In this document: positions 31,069 to 42,200 of the stretch, piece after piece
Position numbering within the stretch: the first letter of the stretch is position 1
How the letters are laid out: every line of letters begins with the position of its first letter
From: Isoetes taiwanensis
Lineage: Eukaryota; Streptophyta; Lycopodiopsida; Isoetales; Isoetaceae
Length of the DNA stretch: 64,000 nucleotides
NCBI GenBank assembly: GCA_021234155.1
Contig: JAJEKV010000087.1
Coordinates: 3,281,242-3,345,241 of the forward strand
Reading direction: 5' to 3'
Position numbers and translations under genes: made by a program
Notes under the pieces: model-generated
What the model was told of the DNA's origin: nothing
Database searches by the model: none
What the model saw: the letters and a program-made list of their open reading frames with translations, nothing else

Positions 31069-31157
31069 GAATGTCTTCTTACTTGACATTTTTGCTGATG
31101 ACCGACATATGGAGAGGCGCTATTGACATCTCAGGAATGTCAAGTAAGAAGACATTC
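31069..31157. repeat. Hairpin with perfect 22-bp arms and 45-nt loop
   Basis: The left arm GAATGTCTTCTTACTTGACA+TT (31,069-31,090) is the exact reverse complement of 31,136-31,157. Arm length and loop size are compatible with a microRNA-like precursor, though pairing beyond the 22 bp is weak. It lies in a gene-poor region. Confidence 0.75.
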
Positions 31158-32198
31158 CTGCAACATGCAGTCGATCTACTTGCAATTATGCACCATAATT
31201 TGCACTTCTATAACATTCTTGGATTGAAAACTTGCTACTTGTCGTGAAATGATTAGACATGGGGGCATGACTGCCAGTAAATCAATTTTACATTGGAAAA
31301 TTTTCAAATATGCCTGTATAGTTACCATGCAATTTTTAATAACTCCAAAAAGTACCCCTGCTAACCGGCTAACATGTTGGTGACAAATACTACTTAGGGC
31401 TTGAATTTTACAATTTGAAGTCTTGCATGTATTCTTTAATTGTTAACAAAGATCAACAAAACTTGGTTAGACTTTTTCTTCAATGATGGTGTGTGTCTTT
31501 ATGTGGAACTATGCTGCACAACCAAAACAGAGCTCTGAGATGGATTTCGGCCTAGATGTATTTCGGGACCATTCCAGAACTTGAGATGAAAGTCTAAGTG
31601 CAACCTAACTGTCACAGAATTTCGGACCATGCAATCCCTTTTCTGGACAAATCCATTTGAAATTCCACATTTTGATCATAATAATATCAGATTACTAAAC
31701 TCTTTAAGTGCTTTTCCTGATCTAGTAGGCTAATCCATCTCTGTTGGTTCCTTTTGCTTCCTTCGCTTAACTAGATTATAGTTGATGTCTTCATAGTTAG
31801 GCGGAAAGGTTGCTTTTTAACGACCCTTGCAATATTTTCCTGCTTTAAAGTCATGTAGTATTGTTTGCCAATCATAATTGTTGATGGCTGCGGGGTTGTA
31901 TTCGTATAAATACGTATATTTGTGACATGAAATTTCTGGTCTGCCTTTCAAGGAGCATTTTATTTAGGATTCATTTCAGAAAGGCAGGACGAAGATTTGA
32001 TGTAGGGGCCGGATTTGGAAGGTGATGCGTTGTTTTGCTGGTTATTAGCCTATCTTGTTGATGATTGCAAATTCGGCGCAAGTAAGGAGGTAGTGCCTCA
32101 CAACAGAGGTAATTTTCTCTATTTTGCATGAGGCATTAGCGCAAGTAAGGGAATGGAAGGGCTGCCCGATAGAAGCACACATGTTGTTATATAGAATT
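31158..32198. other. Stretch without a recognised gene
   Basis: Stops in all frames. Nothing beyond ordinary AT-rich sequence is seen. Confidence 0.5.
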
Positions 32199-32724
32199 CC
32201 CCACTTGTTGTTTCTGAATAACTCTAACTTGTTGTTCTATTGCTAGTTACATGTTGTATATTTATATGTGCAGGGGATTGTTTGCTACTTATTAAGATAT
32301 TCACAGATTCGTGGTAGCTTTGCTCTGCTCACTTTTTGTTAATGAACAGTGCAGTTAAGTCATGGTATAGAAGAAATAGTTGTCAATACCTATTTGCTAT
32401 GGCATAGATATAGAAGCAAAAGCTCAATGTGTTGCAAGCTACCTTAGTCGATTTCATTACTTCCATTGTATGGCTTTCGGAGGTATTATAGGGCTACTTT
32501 CATTATAGGTTGACTGGTATAGAGATTACCTCTCTGGTGCTGCCTTTGGCAGGGGGTTCAATTCCCCAAGTTTTTTAATAACTCTGACTTGTTGTTTTAT
32601 TACTAGTTACCTGCTGTATATTTTGTATGTGCAGAAGATTGTTTGTTATTTGTTAAGACATTGATAGATTCAAGGTAGCTCTGTTCTGCTTACTTTTTGT
32701 TAATGAACAGTGCAGTAGCAGAGT
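32199..32724 (+). repeat. Diverged ~155-bp direct repeat pair
   Basis: 32,199-32,358 and 32,567-32,724 share TAACTCT(A/G)ACTTGTTGTT, TGTGCAG, and ACTTTTTGTTAATGAACAGT in the same order. The second copy is preceded by a tRNA-promoter-like piece (32,508-32,568) with GGGGTTCAATTCCCC resembling a B box. Confidence 0.6.
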
Positions 32725-33507
32725 TGGACGGAATCTACAAATTCTTGTATGTAATATTGGCTCTATGGATGTTGGATCATTGACAGATCTGTAGCAGACA
32801 TTTTGACATCCACTTGTTCTTGTATGCCACAGTTCGTAGTATGTTTACTTTAGGTAAATTGGGCACTGACTGTTGTGCAGAGCAGCAAATTTTTTTGACG
32901 TGAGAATTTGGTTTGTTGTGGACATTTCTTGCAAATCCAGATTGGTAGTAGTAGGCTTTCTTGCAGATGTGTTGTAACTATGGATGAGATTGCTTGTTTG
33001 GGTGGATGAGGTTCAGAATGTTTCTTTTAATAGCATCATATCATAACATAGTCATAAAGCTGCAGAAAAATACGTGCCACAAGGGGATATTTTATAACAT
33101 GTGAGATTTATGCAAACAATACCGTTTGCTTTTGTTAGTCTGTGCTTGTTGTGATACTTCATTACCATGAAGCCATTAACATTAATCTCTCAATTCAGCA
33201 CCAATGACTATAAAAGGAGAAGAGCTATAACGGATTGAGAACTATCTGTAAATTCAATACATGTTTATTATTTATTTGCATCAACAGCTTTTCTGTCAGG
33301 TGTGTAGATAAGATCGTGGAATAAAATAACGGCTAAGGTTAGCCAAATGGCTAATTTGTAGCATTTTTGCCAAGAACAACGACTAAAGTAAATGGGAAAA
33401 ATTACCCAAAAAAAAAAAATTAGCCCAATTTTTTTCCCGACTAAGTGTGTGTTTTTAGATCGGATAGCCGAACCTCCACCTCCAGACAACTCCTCCAGGA
33501 CGACAAT
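32725..33507. other. Stretch without a recognised gene
   Basis: No ORF above background. Nothing else is seen. Confidence 0.5.
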
Positions 33508-33784
33508 TGTGACGCTCCCTGAACATATATGGTGTCGGACGTATACATATGGGGACTTTCCCCTCCCATGACGATCAGCTCACCATGAGCAGGGCCCTCC
33601 GTCTAACTCGGACCATCTATAGGAAGATGGCCGGGTGAAGGACACGGAGGTGTCATTCGGCCCACGCCTTCGATGGGACTCCTATGTCGCGGAAGCGTGA
33701 ATACAAGTTAGCATACAGCATAATCATATCATAAATAACCACCACGAAGGGTGGCACATCCATCCAACTGATGATAACAGAGAA
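33508..33784 (+). repeat. LTR fragment related to the 55.6-57.1 kb LTR
   Basis: Starting TGTGACGCTCCCTGAACATA, the sequence is nearly identical for about 275 bp to 55,620-55,894, ending at GATGATAACAGAGAA. The other copy continues for a further 1.2 kb but this one does not, so it is a truncated LTR. Its TGTGACG start mirrors the CGTCACA end of the long copy, which helps to define the LTR borders. Confidence 0.75.
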
Positions 33785-36700
33785 TAAAAGGTTCAATCTA
33801 TTGTAGCTTTCAAATTAAATAGGTGTAATTTGGCATTACTTAAGTTCTTGCTGGATATCACAATAATTTTCATGGGTTCTTGGGGTTAATCGGCTGTTGG
33901 CCAAGCCATAAGGTAAAAATTCTGGCACGTCTCATTTTTGAACTAACGCCCTTGATTTGCAATGGATTCGGCTTTAATCTGATGTATTTGTGTCTTCTAT
34001 TTTCTATTTGCAGTTGAATCATAGGAGTTGCGGATAAAGCTGAATGTTTTCGTTTGTCTGAAGAAAAGCTTGAGCATTGCATGTGATTCTGTCGATTTGG
34101 CAGTTGGATCGTCCGATTCGGCAGTTGGACTGCCTCATCTTATCTCTTTGGACGTGGGTATTTATTCTTGAGGTAAAACATAGAAGGTCTTATTTGCTCC
34201 ATGCTATGTTTTTATTTACAGATTTCTTATTGATTTCTCAATAATCAGTTTAGAGGTGTAATATTGCTTTCGTCTATATCATCAAAGGTAAAACATTCAC
34301 GCACCTGGGAGTAAATAAAGACTGGACTAATTATTGAATCATTTTAACATGTACATTGTAGGGTATTGAGTCATAGGTCATGGAGCCATAGGTCATATGG
34401 ATTAGCATTGGACGTGCACTGTTTCTTGCTGAAAAGACAAAGGAAATTATTGCCCAATAATGCTGGAAATTCTCTAAGATCCTTCAAAGGAAAAGACGAA
34501 ATTTCCACCTTAAGCTTTGCTATACAAAGGTGGATTTAGGGAGCATTTGTTTCTTGCAGGACTTTGGAGCATCTGGGCTCGCTACAGGGTAGACTTTAGT
34601 GTAGAGGTAACTGTGTTACGCTTTTTTCTCTTGAGCAAGCATAATCCAAATCTCCGGATTTAGGATTATTTCCTGAAAGTTCTTGCACGATGTAACATAT
34701 TTGATAATGATGAAGTTGCAATCCCTCTCTGATGCATCCATTTCAAGCTGCATGGAGTTCAAATTACTCTGTTTAATCTGCTCAGCTTATCGGTTTCAGT
34801 CAACTGCTTTGGTTGGAGCGAGCAGGTAAGGTTCTAATAATCTTAGAATTTAGTTTTTCTAATAATGTTCAAGCATTTTTCTATTTCCTTGATAAGTTAG
34901 TTCTTTCTTTTGGGGCAAGATAGGTTGAGTTACTGGCGTTTTGCATGTTGCAGGCAAAAACTTTTTGCAAGATCAGGCTGAGAGCAAGATCTATTTGGAG
35001 CATGGTCATTATTATAAGCATTGTTTGAGTCAACACATTATTGGCTGAGAGTCCATGCATGCTTGGAGGAAGATAGGATGAGGTAGGATAGCATTTGAAA
35101 TTGTTTTGCCTTTCTTTTCTACAATGTGTGCCCAGCTCTTGAGTTTATGACTGCTTCGCGGTCTGTCTCTGATAATTTATATGCTACTGTTTAAACCTGA
35201 TGTGGGAAATCGTTTCAACTTGAGCAACATTTTTTTCTACTAACAGCCTTTTCAAATTTAATGTCAGAATGCCAAGAGCTAAGTCTGAAGGTTTTCTTAT
35301 GTCTATTGCAGGTCTAAAATACGTGGAGTTCTGATCTTTGGACTAATTCATTTACTGTAATACAGGTCTGCACATTTAACAACATTCTTAAAATTTAGTT
35401 TGCTTAAGTTTACTAGAATGTTGTTACTTTACCCTTTTCCCTCTGGTTGTGTGAATATAAAGCTGAGTTATATAGACTTCACTCTCTAATTCTGATATTG
35501 TACAAAGTTTTGACATTTTAGATTACCTGTTGTATTCAGGAAAGGGATCAGCTGGAGTATTTGATTCCTATGAAGACTATTACTCTAGCTCATTGATTGC
35601 GGGGATGAAGGTTTTGTGGACTTTGTGACATATATTTATAATAAATAAATCCTGGAAACCGTACTTCAACAGCAAAGGCGCTTCAACAAATTTGGCATAT
35701 TCACATGAGCCCATCTCTTCCTAAGATCAAGGTTGGCTGTACTATGATCTGCATGGAAATGTGAGAAGTTGTTCTTTTATTGTTGCTAATGTTTAGTGAT
35801 AAGAACAGTCACTTCATGCCTTTAGCAATTAGAAATGGCTTCCAACAGTTGGTTGGAATTGTCTCTGTATAGTTAAAATTTCTTTGTTGTTACTACAAGT
35901 ATGTCCATTTCCTTGATATTTGGACATGTATTCTACTACCCACTCAATATAAAGCGTTTTCCCTCATGGGTTCATTCTTTGCACATATACAATTGGCAAG
36001 CTAAAGAATATTATGAGAGCAGGGCTTGACGGGCATCATAACGAGATCTACTATAATATTTTTGCAGTAAAAGCCTGGCCTGGCCCTCTTTGCTTGGTGA
36101 TAATCAAACCCTCTCTGCTAAGTTTTCACCCTTCAGATTTGCTCGAGTTTATGAACCATTATTGTAGGGCTTTCTCATCTTTATTGGTTTATTGGGGCAA
36201 CTACAACATCACATATCAATATGTTGTTTATAGGTCTTTATTCAGCAAGCAAATCAACATGAATATTGCTAAATCAACATGAATATTGCTGGCACCTATT
36301 GTTCACTAGGAGTCCTTAATGGTATACCTATCACATAACATAAAGATATTAAAACAATGGAAATGTGATTTGAAGTTGAAGTAGCATCCTATGTATGTGA
36401 TCATTCCCTCTGTCTTTCCTATGCTTTATATTAGGGTTTGAAGGCATTAAAGAATCGAAATCGAAATTGACACACCCCCAGCATCTCTAAGACATCGTTT
36501 GCTAACATTGCCACTGTCCTGAATAGATGCAGCTATGCCCTACATTATCATGTATCTAGCATGGACATGTGGCCTTATGAATTTCAAAAACCCATACACG
36601 TCTACGTAGCCTGCCATGATCGGGCATTGTTTTGAAGAACTACGGACTATGATAAAATTGTCTATATTGAGCTCAAAAGAAAATCTTTCTTGGAAATGGT

Positions 36701-37120
36701 TGCTATGCACCACTTAGTTGAAAATTTAGTGATCTACTATATAACACTTAGTTGCAGATGTATATTTTTCTTTTGCATGAGATTGGGTTACAGGAGCATT
36801 GGAGATGAGATAAAGTAGTTATAAAGAGAGCAAGAATGACAATGCATGCAAATTCAAGATAATGTCCTTTTAAGGGACAATAAATTACACACAACAATAC
36901 AATAGTCACAACTAAACAAACAACATGAATGAATGGAGTACTATAAAAGATTGCGATCTACCAATAATACATGCAAAAATGCCTGGACTTCTTTTTGGAG
37001 CAGTTATATTCATAATAACACAACATGGAAGTATGTGAGCTATTAAATGCCCATATGAATACATGCTCTAAATCAGTCGCGACAATGCTGGACATACTCC
37101 TACTAATATTTGCAAGCGAC
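33785..37120. other. Long gene-poor stretch
   Basis: No ORF matches anything known, and the 89-residue open frame at 36,013-36,282 has no protein-like features. Scattered TTTGCAG and GTAAGG words could be intron borders of a noncoding transcript, but nothing can be assembled. The sequence is AT-rich without visible repeats. Confidence 0.4.
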
Positions 37121-37140
37121 ACAATAAGAAAAGGGTCATT

Positions 37141-37329
37141 TAGCGACGTCTATAGCGACGTCGGCGGACGAGCGACGCCATGCGACATCCGGACGTCGCC
37201 GCGACGTCGTTCGCCGCGACGTCGCATGCGGCGACGTCGTCGATGCGACGTCGGCGGATGTCGCTTCGCCGGCGTCGCGCAGGGCGTGACGCGGGGCGTG
37301 ACGACTTGGGGCGTCGCATGCGGCGTGTG

Positions 37330-37368
<39 letters not shown>
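37141..37368. repeat. CGACGT-rich terminal array followed by a 36-A run
   Basis: Dense GACGTCG and GCGACGTC words fill 37,141-37,320. A homopolymer of 36 A lies at 37,333-37,368, then AATTTAAT sequence. The array is extremely CpG-rich compared with its surroundings. Confidence 0.75.
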
Positions 37369-37370
<2 letters not shown>

Positions 37371-38076
37371 AAAAAAAAAAAGGAAAAAAATTTAATAGTT
37401 AGTTACAATATCATATACAAGAGGCAAGAGGCGAGTAGTGGCTATCTTTACGTGTTCCCTGTTAGGGGAAAACCCATATAGCCAATTCTATAACAATACG
37501 ACCAATATTAGACAATGACATTGAAAGTTAACGTGAACTAAGAGTTTATAGCACTTACGAATCTATGTAAAAAGCCTTTTCGGCCGCCAGAACCCAAGTG
37601 AGACGGAATTCGTTTGCTTGAAGTTGCCTTGGCAGTCCGTGAGGCAGATGTTTTTTCTTGGAATCCTTTGCACGTTCGAAAGTGATCTGATTGCAAGGAA
37701 TACAACATGACAAGTTAAATGTCTTATTTCGAATTGAACGAATGGCAACAAATAACAAATACCTTGATATCTTCCTTATGGACAGATTAAGTGGTTTAGG
37801 GACCTTTGACCAATCGCCTCCCAATTTTTTGGCATTCGACTTCAATTTTGCAATCACTCTTTGCCTTTTCTATAAATCGATAGATTAACACAAAACAAAC
37901 GAATAAAAATAAGACTATGACTAGGTCATGTACCTTCTTTTCAAGCGGCTCCCCATCATCGAAATGAGCCCCTTCCAAATCTGGATTAGTCGGATTAAAA
38001 GCTAGAGTTGGCTAACATAATGCTTTAGGGTTATAAGCTAGATTTGGCCACCTCTACCTAAGAATTACAAGAAAAG

Positions 38077-38365
38077 TCGACTTGGACCCGAACACTGGGT
38101 CGTCTCCACTTTCGTAGTGGAGCCTACCGGTGCCCTTGAACAAGCCACTACAATTTTATTTTTAAACCTAAAAAATAACAAGTGGGCGTGGACTTGAATG
38201 GCACGCGTGGCCCTCTCCACTCTAGGTGGAGCCGCTGTGCCCTTGAACAAGCCACTCCTTAACCTAGGAAAAATATATGATCATAGTGAAGTGGACTTGA
38301 ACCGGGTACATGGTCCTCCCCACTCTAGGTGGAGTCACCCGCCGTGCCCTTGAACAAGCCACTCC
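38077..38365 (+). repeat. Three ~105-bp repeats
   Basis: Units near 38,077, 38,188 and 38,290 share (GTG)GACTTGAA, CTCCACT(C/T)TAGGTGGAG and GTGCCCTTGAACAAGCCACT. CCACTCTAGGTGG is a short internal palindrome. Confidence 0.75.
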
Positions 38366-38479
38366 ATCAATTTTTTTTAACCTGCTTAAAATTATAAAAA
38401 TAAAATGCAAGCGCGATCAACTTACCAAAAGAAGGATGTGTGTAACAAGATCCTGACGGGTCCAAATCGAAATAGAAAG

Positions 38480-38712
38480 CAACAAAATGAAGAAAGAAAG
38501 AAAGAAAAAAAAATGAATGAATCAAAGAAGAAGAGAAGGGTGGGAGAAAGAAGAGAAGGGGAAAGAGGAGAAAAAAGAATGGAAGAAGATAGAAGAATGG
38601 AAGAATGGAAGAGTGAAATAAGGGAAGAATCGAAGAAAGAAATGAGGAAAGAAGGAAAAAGAAGAAGAATGAAGAAACAAGAAGAAGAAAAAAAAGGAAA
38701 GAGATAGAAAAA
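38480..38712 (+). repeat. Purine-only (GA-rich) tract
   Basis: Almost exclusively A and G for about 230 bp (AAGAAAGAAAGAAAAAAAAA, GAAGAAGAGAAGGGTGGGAG and similar). The open frame through it is only Lys/Glu/Arg low complexity, not a gene. Confidence 0.8.
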
Positions 38713-38906
38713 AAAATTTGAAATCTACACTAAATCATTCAATCCAAAAAACCATTCAATCCAAAAACCATGATCTACTAACCTTAAAAAGAGTGCTTGC
38801 AAGTCGTTCAAGGTCGTAGCGCCGAAGATCGCCCAAAATAGTCGATAGAAGGAAGCCTAGGAATGGTCCCGGAAAAGACGGCCCGCGGGACTGTAAAAAA
38901 CACACG

Positions 38907-39079
38907 GCGTCGCATGCGACGTCGCGACGTCGCATGCGACGTAATTTTGAAATCGTATATACGATTTCGAAATCGTATATACGATTTCAAAAATCGTATA
39001 TACGATTTCAAAATCGTATATACGGTTTAACGTCGCATGCGACGTGTCCGCGACGTATTTTGTTATAGCGACGTCTAAC
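38907..39079. repeat. Palindrome array at the inner end of the CGACGT element
   Basis: ACGTCGCATGCGACGT palindromes flank four copies of a palindrome based on GAAATCGTATATACGATTTC (38,949, 38,969, 38,991, 39,011). The array ends CGACGTATTTTGTTATAGCG then ACGTCTAACAC. Such a tract can form cruciforms. Confidence 0.8.
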
Positions 39080-39239
39080 ACTTTTTAATTTTTTTGGTGC
39101 CTTTTTTTCATCTGATGGTCATGAAAGTTTGTCCTTATGCTAATTTGGACATTCCCGAGCCATATATGCAGTCAAAATCGCATTCCGGATTTAACCAATC
39201 TTCTATTGCTACTACTTACGAATGTTTGAGCCTGGGGTG
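39080..39239. other. Unique stretch before the satellite
   Basis: Unique sequence not shared with the satellite; no gene seen. Confidence 0.4.
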
Positions 39240-42200
39240 GCGGTTTGATAAGTTCTCCAGGACGGATGTTGGATTTTTTTGGCCCTTATCGAACGAGGGC
39301 CCTTGAACGAAGGATTCAATGGTCGGATAGGGGACCCGAGATCCGGGAGTGTGGATTTTAGCGTACGGCCCCCCGGGGGAGCGCTGCCAGGAAAGGCTAC
39401 CTTGGGAAACTTTTTGGGGCTCGCCTCTTGGGGTTCAGACTCTCCCCTCTAATGAGACGGCCTTGCAAGGTCCTGGCCTTGTTTGACTTGGGCAAGTGTG
39501 CCAGCTCGGCTACCCAACAACAGGCTGCCCGGACCGTTCTAATGCAAACACTTTGATCTAAACCTTGTCCGAAAATTTTGAAAACTGGCCTGTATGTTGG
39601 CGATGACCTAGGAAGTCTGCTGACAAAAAATCAGAATTTAATTCCGTACTATGCATTAATTACGAATTTATGAATGGCTTGCTACCGCAAAAGTCTGCCC
39701 TTTACTTCTAAGCGCCACAGCGGAGGAGTACAGATCCAAACTCCATTCCGTCGGTTCCCCTTGCTTCAGCGTTCTCAAGCGCATCTTATCGGCCAAGTCC
39801 CAAGTGCAAAAGACCAAAACTTCGGCACCCAAAAGCGCCAAACCCCGCTAGAACACGGCAACTCATAGGGTTTACGTTTGGAGGCTCTATCCTTGTCGAT
39901 TCGACTAGGACCTTGCGCGCCGTGTCTTGACGTAGAGGAGTGGTGTTGAGGCCAGAGCACGGACCCTAAAAACCACCTGGAAGCAGCTTGCCCCAAAAAG
40001 TCCTCTCCCGAAGGCCACGGCGACGGACGGGCAACTTCCCCTCTCCGAATCGTGATTCGGCTCGCCAATGGACTCGGAATGTCGACATTGCCCTGGGGAC
40101 CAAGTTTCATGGCCAAAAGACCACCCCTTCTCGAGATAGCGTCAAACTATCTCATGTCCAACACACTCGTAGTAATTGGCCTAGGAGGTGGCTATCGAAC
40201 ACCGCGTAGAGGGCTTAGTGTTTCTTTCTTTTGCAAAACCGACCGTGAAACTTGGTCTCTAGGGTAATTTCGGCCTCTCATGGACGATGTGGTAAGTCAA
40301 ATCGCCATTCCGAGCCTCCGCAATGTCCGAACGACAAAACACTTTGGTTTCTACGGTCGGCCGATGAGCAGATGCTTCGCGGTTTGATAAGTTCTCCGGA
40401 CGGATGTTGGATTTTTGGACCTTATCGAGACAGGGCCCTTGAACGAAGGATTCAACGGTCGGATAGGGGAACCGAGATCCGGGAGTGTGGTCTTTAGCGT
40501 ACGGCCCCCCGGGGAGCACTGCCAGGAAAGGCTGCCTCGGGAAACTTTTTGGGGCTCGCCTCCTGGGGTCCGGACTCTCCCCTCTAATGAGGTGTCCTTG
40601 CAAGGTCCTGGCCTTGTTTGAATTGGGCAAGTGTGCCGACTCTGGCGCCCAACAACAGCTGCTGGACCGTTCTAATACAAACACTTTGATCTAAATCTTG
40701 TCCAGAAATTTTGAAAACTGGCCTGTATGTTGGCCATGACTTAGGAAGCCTGCTGACAAAAAATCAGAATTTAATTCCGTACTATGCATTAATTACGAAT
40801 TTATGAATGTCTTGCTACTGCAAAAAGCTGCCCTTTACTTCTAAGCGCCACAACGGGAGGAGTACAGATCCAAACTCCATTCCGTCGGGTTCCCCTTGCC
40901 GGCGTTCTCAACTGCATCTTATCGGCCAAGTCCCAAGTGCAAAGGACCAAAACTCGGCATCCAAAACGCAAACCCTGCTAGAACCTGGCAACTCATATGG
41001 TTTACGTTTCGGAGGCTCTATCCTTGTCAGATTCGACTAGGACCTTGCGCCGTGTCTTGACGTAGAGGGGGTGTTGACGCCAGAGCCGCGGACCCTAAAG
41101 ACCACAGGAAGGCTTGCCCCAAAAGTCCTCTCCGAAGGCCCCCGGCGGCCGGACGGGCAACTTCCCCTCTCCGGAATCGTGATTCGGCTCTGCCAATGGA
41201 CTCGGAACATCGACATTGCCCTGGGGACCAAGTTTCATGGCCAAAAGACCACCCCTTCTCGAGATAGCGTCAAATTATCTCATGTCCAACACACTCGTAG
41301 TCAATTGGCCTAGGAGGTGGTCATCCGAATCCGCAACGTAGGGCGTAAGTGTTTCTTTCTTTTGCAAAACTGACCGCAGTGCAACTTGGTCTCTAGGGTA
41401 ATTTTGACCTCCGGACGATGTGGCGAAGTCGAATCGCCATTCCGACCTCCGCAATGTCTGAACGACAAAACACTTTGGTTTCTACGGTCGACCCGCGGGA
41501 CGCCAGCGGTTTGATCAGTTCTCACGGGACGGATGTTGGATTTTTTGGACCTTATCGAGATAGGGCCCTTGAACGAAGGATTCAACGGCCGGATTGGGGG
41601 AACCGAGATCCGGAGTGTGGTCTTTAGCGCACGGCCCCTCCCGGGAGCCGCCAGAAAGGCTGCCGGAAAACTTTTGGGGCTCGCCCTCCCGGGTCCCGGA
41701 CTCTCCCCTCTAATGAGGTGGCCTTGCAAGGTATTGGCCTTGTTTGACTTGGGCAAGTGTGCCAGCTCGGCTGCCCAACAACAGGCTGCCCGGACCGTTC
41801 TAATGCAAACACTTTGATCTAAATCTTGTCCAGAAATTTTGAAAACTGGCCTGTATGTTGGCGATGACCTAGGAAGTCTGCTGACAAAAAATCAGAATTT
41901 AATTCCGTACTATGCATTAATTACGAATTTATGAATGTCTTGCTCTTGCAAAAGCGCCCTTTACTCGGACCGCCACAACGGGAGGAGTACAGATCCAAAC
42001 TCCATTCCGTCAGTTCCCCTTGCTTCGCATTCTCAACTGCATCTTATCGGCCAAGTGCCAAGTGCAAAGGACCAAAACTCGGCATCCAAAACGCAAACCC
42101 TGCTAGAACCTGGCAACTCATAGGGTTTACGTTTCGGAGGCTCTATCCTTGTCAGATTCGACTAGGACCTTGCGCCGTGTCTTGACGTAGGGGGGGGTGT

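Noticed and set aside
36013-36282. 89-residue ORF.
   Set aside because: No protein-like pattern, no promoter or splice context; expected by chance in a long AT-rich stretch.
37025-37395. Arg-rich proteins across the CGACGT array ending in poly-Lys.
   Set aside because: The frames translate a CpG palindrome array and a 36-A run; there is no sign of a gene.
38405-38707. 100-residue Lys/Glu/Arg-rich protein.
   Set aside because: It is a translation of a purine-only low-complexity tract.
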